Shown: positions 8,582 to 16,621 of the stretch, piece after piece
How positions within the stretch are numbered: position 1 is the first letter of the stretch
Layout: every line of letters starts with the position of its first letter
DNA from: Streptomyces mangrovi
GTDB lineage: Bacteria; Actinomycetota; Actinomycetes; Streptomycetales; Streptomycetaceae
DNA: 64,000 nt
Direction of reading: 5' to 3'
NCBI RefSeq assembly: GCF_900114215.1
Contig: NZ_FOSG01000004.1
Span: 248,001 to 312,000 of the forward strand
The notes under the pieces: generated by a model
Told to the model about the DNA's origin: nothing
Databases searched by the model: none
The model's input: only the letters and a program-made list of their open reading frames with translations
Made by a program: the position numbers and the translations under genes

Positions 8582-9550
8582 TCAGCTTCCGAGGAGCTCG
8601 GCGAAGCGCTGCGCGCCGACGTTGCCGCCGGAGACGATGACGCCGACGCGGGACGGCAAGGGTTTTGGAAGCCCGGCGAGCACGGCCGCCAGGGCGGCGG
8701 CGCCGCTGGGCTCGACGACCGTTTTCAGCCGTTCGAACGCCAGCCGCATCGCGTCTCGGATCCGGTCGTCGTCCACCAGGACGATCTCGTCGACCAGCCT
8801 GCGGTTGACGGAGAAGGTCAGCTCCCCCGGCGTCTCCGCGGCCAGACCGTCGGCGATGGTGCGCGGCACGGGGATCGAGACGCGCCCTTCCGCCTCCAGC
8901 GACCGCCTGGTGTCGTCCCCCGCCTCCGGCTCGACGCCGATCACTCGGATCCCGGGCAGCAGGGCCTTGGCGGCCGTGGCGCTGCCGGCGATCAGCCCGC
9001 CGCCGCCGACCGGGGCCACCAGGGCGTCGAGCTCGCCCACCTCCTCGATCAGTTCCAGCGCGGCGGTGCCCTGGCCGGCGATGATGTGCGGGTGCTCGTA
9101 GGGCGGGATCAGCGTCAGCCCGCGCTCGGCGGCCAGCGCCTCGCCCAGGGCGACCCGGTCGCCGGTGTAGCGGTCGTAGGTGACGATCTGAGCGCCGTAT
9201 CCGGCGGTGGCCTCCAGCTTGGAGCGCGGGGTGTCCTCGGGCATCAGGATCACCGCGGTGGTGCCCAGCTCACGCGCGGCCAGGGCGACGGCCTGCGCGT
9301 GGTTGCCCGAGGAGTAGGCGGCGATGCCCCGGGCCAGCTGCTCGGACGACAGGCGCGAGGCGGCGTTGTAGGCGCCGCGGAACTTGAAGGCCCCGACGCG
9401 CTGGAGGTTCTCGCACTTGAGGAAGACCTCCGCGCCGGCGAGGGAGTCCAGGGTGCGTGAGCGCAGCACGGGGGTGCGGTGGGCGACGCCCTCGATCCGC
9501 GCCGCGGCGTCGCGGACGTCCTCCAGCGTGACCGGCGGTGTGCTCGTCAT
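8582..9550 (-). CDS. PLP-dependent serine/threonine dehydratase
   Basis: The 322-residue fold-type II PLP enzyme deaminates threonine or serine to 2-oxobutyrate or pyruvate. The PLP lysine is in GAFKFRGAYNA (about residues 55-65). The Gly-rich phosphate-binding loop is PVGGGGLIAG, and the cofactor-contacting segment SSGNHAQAVALAA is intact. It is a single-domain form without the C-terminal ACT regulatory domain, so it is a catabolic dehydratase or serine racemase type rather than the feedback-inhibited IlvA. ATG 9550 starts the conserved MTSTPPVTLEDVRDAAARI. It is followed at a distance by the Sua5/YciO gene on the same strand. Confidence 0.9.
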   Translation of the reverse strand: MTSTPPVTLEDVRDAAARIEGVAHRTPVLRSRTLDSLAGAEVFLKCENLQRVGAFKFRGAYNAASRLSSEQLARGIAAYSSGNHAQAVALAARELGTTAVILMPEDTPRSKLEATAGYGAQIVTYDRYTGDRVALGEALAAERGLTLIPPYEHPHIIAGQGTAALELIEEVGELDALVAPVGGGGLIAGSATAAKALLPGIRVIGVEPEAGDDTRRSLEAEGRVSIPVPRTIADGLAAETPGELTFSVNRRLVDEIVLVDDDRIRDAMRLAFERLKTVVEPSGAAALAAVLAGLPKPLPSRVGVIVSGGNVGAQRFAELLGS

Positions 9551-9618
9551 GTCGATGCCTCCATCGGGGGTGTCGGGGACAGGGGACCGGGGGCGGGGGA
9601 CGGGGGCCGTCGGCCCGG

Positions 9619-10239
9619 CTACTCGAACCGGGAGGTGTCGCCCGCTCCCCTGCGTACGATCTCCGCCTCGCCCCCGGAGAAGTCGACGACCGTGGTCGGC
9701 TCGGTGCCGCAGTCGCCCGAGTCCAGCACGGCGTCGACCACGTGGTCGAGCCGCTCCTTGATCTCCCAGCCCTGCGTCAGCGGCTCCTCCTCGCCGGGCA
9801 GGAGCAGGGTGCTGGACAGCAGCGGCTCGCCGAGTTCGTCGAGCAGGGCCCGGGTGACGACGTGGTCGGGGATCCGGACCCCGACCGTCTTCTTCTTCGG
9901 GTGCAGCAGCTGGCGCGGCACCTCCTTCGTCGCGGGAAGGATGAAGGTGTAGCTGCCGGGCGTGGCCGCCTTGATCGCCCGGAACACGTCGTTGTCGATG
10001 CGCACGAACTGGCTCATCTGCGCGAAGTCCCGGCACACCAGGGTGAAGTGGTGGCGGTCGTCGAGGTTCCTGATCGACCTGATCCGGGCGATGCCGTCGC
10101 GGTTGCCCAGCCGGCACCCCAGCGCGAAGCAGGAGTCCGTGGGGTATGCGATGAGCCCGCCGGACCGGATGCCGTCCACCACGGTGCCGATGGTGCGCTG
10201 CTGGGGATTGTCGGGGTGCACGTCGAAATACCTCGCCAT
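9619..10239 (-). CDS. YciO/Sua5 family L-threonylcarbamoyladenylate synthase-like protein
   Basis: The 206-residue YrdC-fold protein has the nucleotide-binding start GGLIAYPTDSCFALGCRLGN and the basic segment RIRSIRNLDDRHHFTLVCRDF. It lacks the C-terminal Sua5 domain. Its length and the HHFTL sequence resemble the YciO branch, whose threonylcarbamoyl-AMP synthase activity is weak or different from that of TsaC/Sua5. The more downstream of two in-frame ATGs (10239 rather than 10266) is chosen because family members begin MARYFDVHP. It is divergent from the ABC exporter genes. Confidence 0.87.
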   Translation of the reverse strand: MARYFDVHPDNPQQRTIGTVVDGIRSGGLIAYPTDSCFALGCRLGNRDGIARIRSIRNLDDRHHFTLVCRDFAQMSQFVRIDNDVFRAIKAATPGSYTFILPATKEVPRQLLHPKKKTVGVRIPDHVVTRALLDELGEPLLSSTLLLPGEEEPLTQGWEIKERLDHVVDAVLDSGDCGTEPTTVVDFSGGEAEIVRRGAGDTSRFE

Positions 10240-10374
10240 CCCGCCGACCTTACGCGATCGGGTCACCGCGACGGTTGTCAGTGGTGTGCGTCACAGTTGT
10301 CCATAGGGCCGTTCCCGGGCCGGGGGGCCGGAGGCGGGACCCGGACGCGACCTCGGTTCGAGGAGGCGAACCCC

Positions 10375-11385
10375 ATGGCACACGCGTACGCGATCCAGGC
10401 CGAGGGCCTGGCCAAACGCTTCAAGGACACCCGGGCGCTGGACGGTGTGGACCTGGAGGCCCGCACCGGGACGGTGCTGGGGCTGCTCGGGCCGAACGGA
10501 GCGGGCAAGACCACCGCCGTGCGGATCTTCGCCACCCTGCTCCAGCCGGATGCGGGGCGGGCCGAGGTGGCCGGCCACGACGTGGTGCGGGAGGCGGGGG
10601 TCGTGCGTTCCCTGGTCGGTCTGACCGGCCAGTACGCGGCGGTCGACGAGAACCTCACCGGCACGGAGAACCTGCTGCTGATCGGACGGCTGCTGGGGAT
10701 CCCGAGGCGCGAGGCGAAGGCGCGGGCGGCCGAGCTGCTGGAGCGCTTCGGGCTGACGGATGCGTCCGGGCGCGCGGTGAAGACGTTCTCGGGAGGCATG
10801 AGGCGCAGGCTGGACCTGGCGGCGAGCCTGGTGGGCCGGCCCAGCATCCTCTTCCTGGACGAGCCGACGACCGGCCTCGACCCGCGCAGCCGCGGGGAGT
10901 TGTGGGACATGCTGCGCGGCCTGGTCGCCGAGGGCGTGACCGCGCTGCTGACCACGCAGTATCTGAACGAGGCGGATCTGCTCGCCGACCGGATCGTGGT
11001 GATCGACAAGGGCCGGGTCATCGCCGAGGGCACGCCCGACGATCTGAAGTCGCAGGTGGGCGGCCAGGTGCTTCAGGTGCGGCCGGTGCGGGGGCACGAC
11101 CTGGCGGCCGCCCACTCCCTGGTGGCACGGGCGGCCGGCCCCCAGACCCGGATCGAGGGGGAGGTGGTCACGGCGCCGGTCGGCGACCCGGAGCTGATGC
11201 CCGCGGTGGTCCGCAGCCTGGACGGGGCCGGTATCGCGGTCGGGGAGCTGACGCTGCGCCGCTCGTCGCTGGACGAGGTCTTCCTCGCGCTGACCGGTCA
11301 CCGTGCCGGGCCGGACGGAGGACGGCGGGGGACGGGCGCCCGGGCCGGGGAACGGAAGGAGGAGAGGACGGTGAGCGCGTCATGA
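10375..11385 (+). CDS. Daunorubicin-type ABC exporter ATP-binding subunit (DrrA-like)
   Basis: The 336-residue ABC ATPase has Walker A GPNGAGKTT (about residues 40-48), signature TFSGGMRRRLDLA, Walker B ILFLDEPTTGLD and H-loop-type TTQYLNEAD. The C-terminal extension of about 90 residues with LTLRRSSLDEVFLALTG is diagnostic of the DrrA/DRA1 group that powers drug or lipid export. AGGAGG lies 9 nt before ATG 10375. The stop overlaps the permease start as ATGA. The substrate is unknown; no biosynthetic genes adjoin it, which suggests a housekeeping multidrug or self-protection exporter. Confidence 0.93.
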   Translation: MAHAYAIQAEGLAKRFKDTRALDGVDLEARTGTVLGLLGPNGAGKTTAVRIFATLLQPDAGRAEVAGHDVVREAGVVRSLVGLTGQYAAVDENLTGTENLLLIGRLLGIPRREAKARAAELLERFGLTDASGRAVKTFSGGMRRRLDLAASLVGRPSILFLDEPTTGLDPRSRGELWDMLRGLVAEGVTALLTTQYLNEADLLADRIVVIDKGRVIAEGTPDDLKSQVGGQVLQVRPVRGHDLAAAHSLVARAAGPQTRIEGEVVTAPVGDPELMPAVVRSLDGAGIAVGELTLRRSSLDEVFLALTGHRAGPDGGRRGTGARAGERKEERTVSAS

Positions 11386-12191
11386 CCGCCACGACGGCCG
11401 GCACCCCCGTCACCGCCGGCGGCAGGGTCCGCCCGGGCGCCGGGCTGCGGCAGACCGCCACCATGGCGTGGCGCAGCCTCGTCGCCATCAAGCACAACCC
11501 GCTCGAACTGGTCGACTACAGCATCACACCGATCATGTTCGTCTTCCTGTTCACCTATGTGCTCGGCGGCCAGATGGCCGGGTCGCCCGATGTCTACCTG
11601 ACGTACGCGCTGCCGGGGATCATCGTCCAGAACACCCTGTTCATGACCACCTACACGGCGCTGGCCCTCAACACCGACCTCACCAAGGGCGTCTTCGACC
11701 GGCTGCGCAGCCTGCCGATAGCCCGCTCCGCCCCGCTGGTCGGCCGGATCACCGCCGACCTGGCCAAGCACGTGTGGGCGATGCTGCTGATGATCGCCCT
11801 CGGTCTGGTGCTCGGCTTCCGCGTCACCGGTGGCTTCGGCGGCTTCCTGGCGGGTGCGCTGCTGCTCGTCGTCTTCGCGGCGGCGGTGTCCTGGTGCGCG
11901 GTGCTGATCGGCATGCTGGCGGGCGACGCGGAGAAGGTCCAGGCGTTCGGCTTCACCCTGATCTTCCCCATCACCTTCACCAGCAGCGCCTTCGTCATCG
12001 TCGACACCATGCCCGGCTGGCTCCAGGCCTGGGCGGACGTCAACCCGGTCACCCATCTGTCGGACGCGTACCGCGGTCTGCTGCTGGGCGGTGAGGTGGG
12101 CCGGCCGCTGCTGTGGTCGCTGGTCTGGGCGGCGGGGATAGCGGCGGTCTTCTACCCGCTGGCGATGAGGGCCTACCGGGCCAAGGTCTGA
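11382..12191 (+). CDS. ABC-2 type exporter permease (DrrB-like)
   Basis: The 269-residue integral membrane protein shows about six hydrophobic segments. They lie near residues 50-70, 75-100, 125-150, 150-175, 180-205 (TLIFPITFTSSAFVIVDTMP) and 240-262. The ABC-2 signature region VNPVTHLSDAYRGLLLGG is present. It pairs with the ATPase encoded just upstream, with a 4-nt overlap, to form a homodimeric DrrAB-like exporter in the cytoplasmic membrane. A strong hairpin follows. Confidence 0.92.
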   Translation: MTATTAGTPVTAGGRVRPGAGLRQTATMAWRSLVAIKHNPLELVDYSITPIMFVFLFTYVLGGQMAGSPDVYLTYALPGIIVQNTLFMTTYTALALNTDLTKGVFDRLRSLPIARSAPLVGRITADLAKHVWAMLLMIALGLVLGFRVTGGFGGFLAGALLLVVFAAAVSWCAVLIGMLAGDAEKVQAFGFTLIFPITFTSSAFVIVDTMPGWLQAWADVNPVTHLSDAYRGLLLGGEVGRPLLWSLVWAAGIAAVFYPLAMRAYRAKV

Positions 12192-12206
12192 GGAGACGGG
12201 CGAGCC

Positions 12207-12238
12207 TCCCCGCCCGGCGCCGGTGCGCCGGGCGGGGA
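12207..12238. terminator. Bidirectional terminator hairpin
   Basis: Perfect 14-bp arms (12207-12220 and 12225-12238, core CCCCGCCCGGCGC) flank a 4-nt CGGT loop. It lies exactly between the convergent ABC permease gene and the DUF6126 peptide gene. Confidence 0.75.
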
Positions 12239-12247
12239 CGGGAGGGA

Positions 12248-12388
12248 CTACTCGCCTCCGAGCGTGAACAGCAGGTAGAGGAAGAACGCGAAGACGTGGC
12301 CCGCGACTATGTAGGCGAACAGGCGGAGAACGAGTCCGCGGGGGAAGCGGCCGTCGCCGCGTTCGACGCCGGTGTCTTCACTCAGCAT
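12248..12388 (-). CDS. DUF6126-like small membrane protein (46 aa)
   Basis: This tiny gene encodes MLSEDTGVERG... followed by a basic patch (RFPRG) and one transmembrane helix (about residues 19-43, FAYIVAGHVFAFFLYLLFTL). It matches the DUF6126 family of short Streptomyces membrane peptides that accompany XRE-cupin regulators. Its ATG lies inside the last codons of the regulator gene with an 11-bp overlap, so it is coupled to it. Function is unknown; membrane tethering or signal relay to the regulator is a guess. Confidence 0.82.
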   Translation of the reverse strand: MLSEDTGVERGDGRFPRGLVLRLFAYIVAGHVFAFFLYLLFTLGGE

Positions 12389-13049
12389 GGGGGTCACCTT
12401 CCGGAGATCGCGATGAGTCGGTGTGCCGCCGGGCGCCTCGCCGGACGGGTGGTTCCCCGCCGCCCGGACACAGATCGCCGATGTTGCTCTGCAGCAGCGT
12501 GTGGACGAAGAGAAGGTCGGCCCCCTCCGGGGGGACGGCGGTGATCCGGTGGGGTGTCAGGCTGTCGTAGTGGGCCGAGTCGCCGGGGCCGAGAAGGTAC
12601 TCGTCGCTTCCCAGGGCGAGGCGGAGACGGCCGGTGAGGACGTACAGCCACTCCTCTCCGGCGTGGGTGCGGACCAGGTCGTTCTGGGCGTTCGGGGGGA
12701 TGTGCACGCGCAGCGGTTGCATGGCCCGCCGCGATCCGCCGGCCTGCCGGTAGACCCAGCCGCCGGCCTCGACCGGTTCCACCTGTCCGGCCCGGATGAC
12801 CGGATCCCTGTCGGGAGGAGCCTCGCCCAGCAGGTCCGCGACCGTGGTGCCGTAGGTCCGGGCGAGTGTCAGCAGGAGCGGCAGCGACGGCTGACGCTGC
12901 CCGGTCTCCAGACGGGACAGGTGCGCCGGGGACAGGTCGAGCCGCTCGGCTGCGGCCTCCAGGGTGAGTCCGCCCCGTCTGCGCAGGTCGCGCAGACGGG
13001 GCGCGATACCGGGCAGGTCCATGCCCGTGTCGGGAGTTCTTTGGCCCAT
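12378..13049 (-). CDS. XRE-family transcriptional regulator with cupin domain
   Basis: The 223-residue protein has an N-terminal helix-turn-helix (about residues 17-71, GGLTLEAAAERLDLSPAHLSRLETG) and a C-terminal cupin (about 110-190, THAGEEWLYVLTGRLRLALG). The cupin is the sensor half in this class, which often controls amino acid, polyamine or efflux genes. There is no ribosome site before the ATG, so the mRNA may be leaderless. The clear inverted repeat at 13076-13098 upstream is a likely autoregulatory operator. A DUF6126 peptide gene overlaps its end. Confidence 0.88.
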   Translation of the reverse strand: MGQRTPDTGMDLPGIAPRLRDLRRRGGLTLEAAAERLDLSPAHLSRLETGQRQPSLPLLLTLARTYGTTVADLLGEAPPDRDPVIRAGQVEPVEAGGWVYRQAGGSRRAMQPLRVHIPPNAQNDLVRTHAGEEWLYVLTGRLRLALGSDEYLLGPGDSAHYDSLTPHRITAVPPEGADLLFVHTLLQSNIGDLCPGGGEPPVRRGARRHTDSSRSPEGDPHAE

Positions 13050-13075
13050 GCATTCATTGAGCCACGTTTGTGCCT

Positions 13076-13098
13076 GTGAGGCAAGTTCTTTGCCTCAC
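13076..13098. promoter_or_regulatory. Inverted repeat, probable operator of XRE-cupin regulator
   Basis: Arms GTGAGGCAA (13076-13084) and TTGCCTCAC (13090-13098) are perfect, with a 5-nt spacer. The site is 27-49 bp upstream of the regulator start, where a -35 region of a leaderless transcript would lie. The rest of 13099-13376 shows no convincing gene. Confidence 0.6.
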
Positions 13099-13376
13099 GG
13101 ACAAGAGTGAATGGTGTGAGAACGGCTTTCCGCTCTGATTTCAGCCCGGGGAAGCGGGTCGCGCCACCGCGGGGGCTCCAGCAGGCCTCTCCGCCTCGCC
13201 CCTCAGCCCGGAAGGCCCCGCAGGAACTCGGCCGGAAGGGTGTTGCAGGAGGCGGGGCTCTCCATGCCGGGGCAGTGGGCCACGCCCTCGACGGTCTCGG
13301 TGCGGCCGCCACTCGCCTACGATGTACGGTCGGCCCGGCCGGGGTGACGGGGGCACGGCTGGAAGGAGACGGCAGG

Positions 13377-13772
13377 GTGGACCAGGAGAGGAGCGGGCGG
13401 CCCCGTGCGCGCCGGCGCGGCCAGGGCGAACTGGAGGTGCAGGTGCTGTCGGCTCTGCGTCAGGCGCCGGGACCGGTGGACACCGCCTGGGTGAGGGAGC
13501 GGCTCGGCGGCGACCTGGCCTACACCACCGTCATCACCATTCTGACCCGGCTGCTGGCCAAGGGCGCGGTGGTGCGGGAGAAGGCGGGACGATCGTTCGT
13601 GTGGTCGCCGACGGCGGACGAGGCGGGGCTGGCGGCGCTGCGCATGCGGCGGGTGCTGGACGGGGAGAGTGACCGTCAGGCGGTGCTGGCGAGTTTTGTG
13701 ACCTCTCTGCCGCCCGGAGACGAGCGACTGCTGCGGGAGCTGCTGGAGCGAGCCGAAGAGCCGGGGGAATGA
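13377..13772 (+). CDS. BlaI/MecI/CopY-family repressor
   Basis: This 131-residue winged-helix repressor reads VDQERSGRPRARRRGQGELEVQVLSALRQAPGPV and then the helix-turn-helix YTTVITILTRLLAKGAVVREKAGRSFVW. A C-terminal dimerisation segment, FVTSLPPGDERLLRELL, follows. GTG 13377 is selected because the family's N-terminus is short and GGAAGG precedes it. The next gene, 7 bp downstream, is an M56 membrane metalloprotease, the classic BlaI-BlaR1-like pairing in which the protease inactivates the repressor. A short TAC-GAT-GTA motif at 13318-13326 could be half of its operator, but this is weak. Confidence 0.88.
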   Translation: MDQERSGRPRARRRGQGELEVQVLSALRQAPGPVDTAWVRERLGGDLAYTTVITILTRLLAKGAVVREKAGRSFVWSPTADEAGLAALRMRRVLDGESDRQAVLASFVTSLPPGDERLLRELLERAEEPGE

Positions 13773-13779
13773 GGCGGCT

Positions 13780-14721
13780 GTGGGAGTCTTCGTCTTCCTG
13801 CCGCTGGTGCTGCCGCTGACGGCCTGGCCGATCGCGCGCCTGGCCGAGCAGCATCTGCACCCGCGCACCGCCACGGTGCTGCTGTCGGTGGCGGCCGGTG
13901 TGCTGGCGGTGTGCAGCACGGTCTGCCTGGCGCTGCTGATGGTGGTGGGCACCGCGCAGCTGCCGGGCAACCCGCTGCCGGACGGCTGGTCGGACGAGGA
14001 AGTACGAGAGGCGGTCCCCTACGACGAGATCGCGGGCCGGGCGGCCATCCCCGCACTGCTGGCGGTCGTGACGGCCTGCGCGCGGACGCTGTGGGCGCAC
14101 TGCCGGGTGCGGCGCCGGGCGGTACGGGCGCTGACGGGTGCACGCGGCCTCTCGGTGGCGGTGCTGCCCGACGGCGAGCCGTACGCGTACGCGCTGCCCG
14201 CGGGCCGGGGCCGGCGGGGACGGGTGGTGGTGTCCACGGCGATGCTGTCGTGCCTGGAGGGCGGGGAGCGGCGGGCGCTGTTCGCGCACGAGCGGGCGCA
14301 TCTGGCCGGCCGGCACCACCGGCTTCTGCTGGCGGTGCACCTGGCCGCGCGGGCGAATCCCTTCCTGCGGCCGTTGCGGACGGCGGTGTCCTACACGGCG
14401 GAGCGGTGGGCGGACGAGGAGGCGGCGGAGGCGGTCGGCAACCGGCGGGCGGTGGCCCGGGCGGTGGGCAAGGCCGCGCTGGTCTCCCGCGGTACCGGCC
14501 CGGCCGCGGCACTCGCCCGTTTCGCCGCGGCCGGGCCGGTACCGCGGCGGGTGGCGGCCCTGCTGGAGCCGGCTCCGGTGGCACGCAGCTGGCCGCCGGT
14601 GTTCACCACGGCGGGGCTGGCGGCCTGGACGGCCGCGGCGGGCACGACCGTCTCGGCGCTGTCGTCGGCGAACTCCGCCGTCACCCTGTTCTTCGTGCTG
14701 AAGGCGGCCACCCCGCTGTAG
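13780..14721 (+). CDS. M56-family membrane zinc metallopeptidase
   Basis: The 313-residue membrane protein has two N-terminal transmembrane helices (about residues 1-20 and 32-58), a third near 85-105, and the gluzincin motif HERAHLAGRHH (zinc-binding HExxH variant, about residues 169-173). A second acidic ligand region, ERWADEEA, follows, and a last hydrophobic segment lies near residues 275-300. It lacks the extracellular penicillin-binding sensor domain of BlaR1, so what it senses is unknown. Coupled to the BlaI-like repressor gene, it is presumed to cleave or trigger loss of that repressor. GTG start. Confidence 0.87.
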   Translation: MGVFVFLPLVLPLTAWPIARLAEQHLHPRTATVLLSVAAGVLAVCSTVCLALLMVVGTAQLPGNPLPDGWSDEEVREAVPYDEIAGRAAIPALLAVVTACARTLWAHCRVRRRAVRALTGARGLSVAVLPDGEPYAYALPAGRGRRGRVVVSTAMLSCLEGGERRALFAHERAHLAGRHHRLLLAVHLAARANPFLRPLRTAVSYTAERWADEEAAEAVGNRRAVARAVGKAALVSRGTGPAAALARFAAAGPVPRRVAALLEPAPVARSWPPVFTTAGLAAWTAAAGTTVSALSSANSAVTLFFVLKAATPL

Positions 14722-14745
14722 GACCCGGCCGCGGCGGCCTCGCGG

Positions 14746-14803
14746 ACCACCGCCCGCACCGCGGCGGTGGTGGGAGCCCGGGCCGCGCACCACCGCGGCC
14801 CGG
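14746..14803. terminator. Double hairpin between convergent genes
   Basis: Two stem-loops lie in tandem: ACCACCGCC/GGCGGTGGT (14746-14754 with 14763-14771) and CCGGGCCGCG/CGCGGCCCGG (14778-14787 with 14794-14803, 6-nt loop). They separate the M56 gene from spo0M. Confidence 0.6.
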
Positions 14804-14819
14804 ACACAGGCCGTACGGA

Positions 14820-15842
14820 TCAGCCCTCGTCGCCCTCGCCCTCGTCCTCGTCCTCGAAGGCATCGCCGATCTCGTCGACGACCTCGGCCGCGACCATCCC
14901 GCCGGCGACGCCGACCGCGAGCCCGGCCGCGCCCGCGGCGATGGCGGTGCCCATGCCGGGGCCGGAGCGGTGGCCGTCGTGATGCTCACCGTGGTGGTGG
15001 CCGTAGTCGTCCTTGTGCGCGTAGCCGCCGTCGTAGGGGCTGGGCTGCCCGTAGGGCGCCGGGGCCCCGTACGCGGCGCGGTGCTCTACGAGCTGCCGGA
15101 CCCAGCCGTCCACCTCGGTGTTCCAGTCGCGGACGTCCTGGTGCCCGACGGCGAACCGGGTGAGGGTGTCGTGCCCGCCGGAGAACGGGCCGCCGCGCTT
15201 GTCGGCCTCCAGCACCACCTCCATGCCACCGGGGTGGGCCAGGAAGGTCACCTCGATCTCGTTGACCGCGTGCGCGTACTGCGGAGCGGGGGTGAGTTCG
15301 ATCTCCTGGTAGAAGGGCAGGGTCTGGCCGGTGCCGTGAATGCGGCCGTACTCCAGGTCGGCGGACTTGAAGCCGAACCCGAGCTGCCCCAGAGCCTGCA
15401 GGACCGCCTCCTGCGCGGGCAGCGGACGCACCGCCAGCGGGTCGAGGTCGCCCTTGTCCTTGGCGCCGGCCACGGCCAGTTCGGTGCGCACCCCGAGGAC
15501 GATGCCCAGGGCCTGGCCGTGCAGCTCGGTGACCGGGGTCTCCCACGGCAGCGTCACGGTGAACGGAACGGTGCGCTCCTCGCCCTCGGTCAGGCGGAAA
15601 CCGCCGGCCACGGTGAAGCGCTCGAAGGCGATCCCGCCCTCGGACTCGCCCTCCTCGTGCTCGGCCTCGACGCGGGCGACCAACTCAAGGGCGATGTGCT
15701 CGATGTCGAAGTCGGTGCTGCCGCCCTTGAGATGGACCTGTCCGGACAGCGGGCCGCCCGGCAGGGCCGCGCCCGGGTCCAGGACCGTGTCCACCGTGGG
15801 GCCGCCCACACCGAGCGAGCCGAGCAGCCGTTTGAACACCAT
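14820..15842 (-). CDS. spo0M: Spo0M-like sporulation-control protein
   Basis: This 340-residue cytoplasmic protein has the arrestin-like Spo0M beta-sandwich over about residues 1-250. It starts MVFKRLLGSLGVGGPTVDTVLD, with VTLPWETPVTELHG in the middle. The C-terminus is added: a His/Tyr/Gly-rich linker (DDYGHHHGEHHDGHRS, about 285-302), a Gly/Ala-rich hydrophobic stretch (about 303-325) and a very acidic end. In Bacillus, Spo0M affects sporulation and cytoskeleton-linked processes; its role in Streptomyces is less clear. The hydrophobic tail could insert into membrane. A small gene lies 109 bp upstream on the same strand. Confidence 0.9.
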   Translation of the reverse strand: MVFKRLLGSLGVGGPTVDTVLDPGAALPGGPLSGQVHLKGGSTDFDIEHIALELVARVEAEHEEGESEGGIAFERFTVAGGFRLTEGEERTVPFTVTLPWETPVTELHGQALGIVLGVRTELAVAGAKDKGDLDPLAVRPLPAQEAVLQALGQLGFGFKSADLEYGRIHGTGQTLPFYQEIELTPAPQYAHAVNEIEVTFLAHPGGMEVVLEADKRGGPFSGGHDTLTRFAVGHQDVRDWNTEVDGWVRQLVEHRAAYGAPAPYGQPSPYDGGYAHKDDYGHHHGEHHDGHRSGPGMGTAIAAGAAGLAVGVAGGMVAAEVVDEIGDAFEDEDEGEGDEG

Positions 15843-15951
15843 CGCGGCGTTCTCCTTTACATGTGCGTGTGTCTGTGCGGGTGAGGGCGCGCGGCGCCGC
15901 GGCGGGGGAGCGGGGGCTGTGCCGTACGCGGCGCCGAGCGGGCCCTCGGGG

Positions 15952-16173
15952 TCACTTGGCGGTGGTGTCCAGTGCGGCCAGGGCCTGGGCCCAGCGGACG
16001 TACTTCAGCCCGGCCAGGTCGGCCACGGTCTTCACGCCGAACGCCTCGTCCAGCAGTTCGCCGTCACGGTCGGAGACACCCTTGAGGGCGGAGACGGGTG
16101 CCTGGAGTATCTCCGGCAGGGCCTTGTCCGCCCACGCCTTGTCCAGCACCTTGTCCAGATCGATCGAAGCCAC
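15952..16173 (-). CDS. Small helix-hairpin-helix-like protein of unknown function
   Basis: The protein has 73 residues from a GTG at 16173, preceded by GGGAGGG. It reads VASIDLDKVLDKAWADKALPEILQ and then a segment, GVSDRDGELLDEAFGVKTVADLAGLKYVRWAQALAAL, that resembles a helix-hairpin-helix repeat (GV...LL...FGV.TV.DLA). That motif often binds DNA, but proteins of this sort are annotated only as hypothetical. It lies upstream of spo0M on the same strand, separated by 109 bp, and may be co-transcribed. Confidence 0.72.
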   Translation of the reverse strand: MASIDLDKVLDKAWADKALPEILQAPVSALKGVSDRDGELLDEAFGVKTVADLAGLKYVRWAQALAALDTTAK

Positions 16174-16347
16174 GTACGCCCTCCCAGGCTGACGGTGTGT
16201 GAGTGAGGTGCGGGCCCGGGCGGAACCGCACCGGCCGGTCCGTGCGTTGACCGGTCGGTCCTGCGGCCCGGTCCCCGGGCCGTGGATCGCCGCGGTGTGC
16301 CCTGGCGGAACGCGCGGGTAGCGGGCGAAGCACACGGCCTCCTCTTT

Positions 16348-16367
16348 CTTCTACATGACTGTAGAAG
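16348..16367. promoter_or_regulatory. 20-bp inverted repeat, putative operator
   Basis: The sequence CTTCTACA-TGAC-TGTAGAAG is a perfect dyad with 8-bp arms in the 448-bp gap between the small HhH-like gene and the exchanger gene. It stands out as AT-rich in this GC-rich region. The TACA/TGTA core recalls BlaI/CopY-type sites, and a BlaI-like gene lies 2.6 kb away, but the link is inference. The rest of 16174-16621 shows no gene. Confidence 0.5.
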
Positions 16368-16621
16368 GATAGGGGGCGCCGGCCCCCGATCGGGGCGCAC
16401 CGAGGTGATCAGAGCGGGAAAGGCCGAAAACGGCCCTCTGAACGGGCGTCACCTCTCCCATCCACCCACTGTTCACCCCTCACGACGCCGACACCCTCCC
16501 GGGAAGCGGGTGAGGAGGAGACGAGCGCCACCGTCGCATTCGGCCACTTCCGGTGGTCTGTTCGCCGGTGGTCTGGGCATGCGGCAGAGGACCTTGACGC
16601 GTATGACGAGGAGAGTTACGG

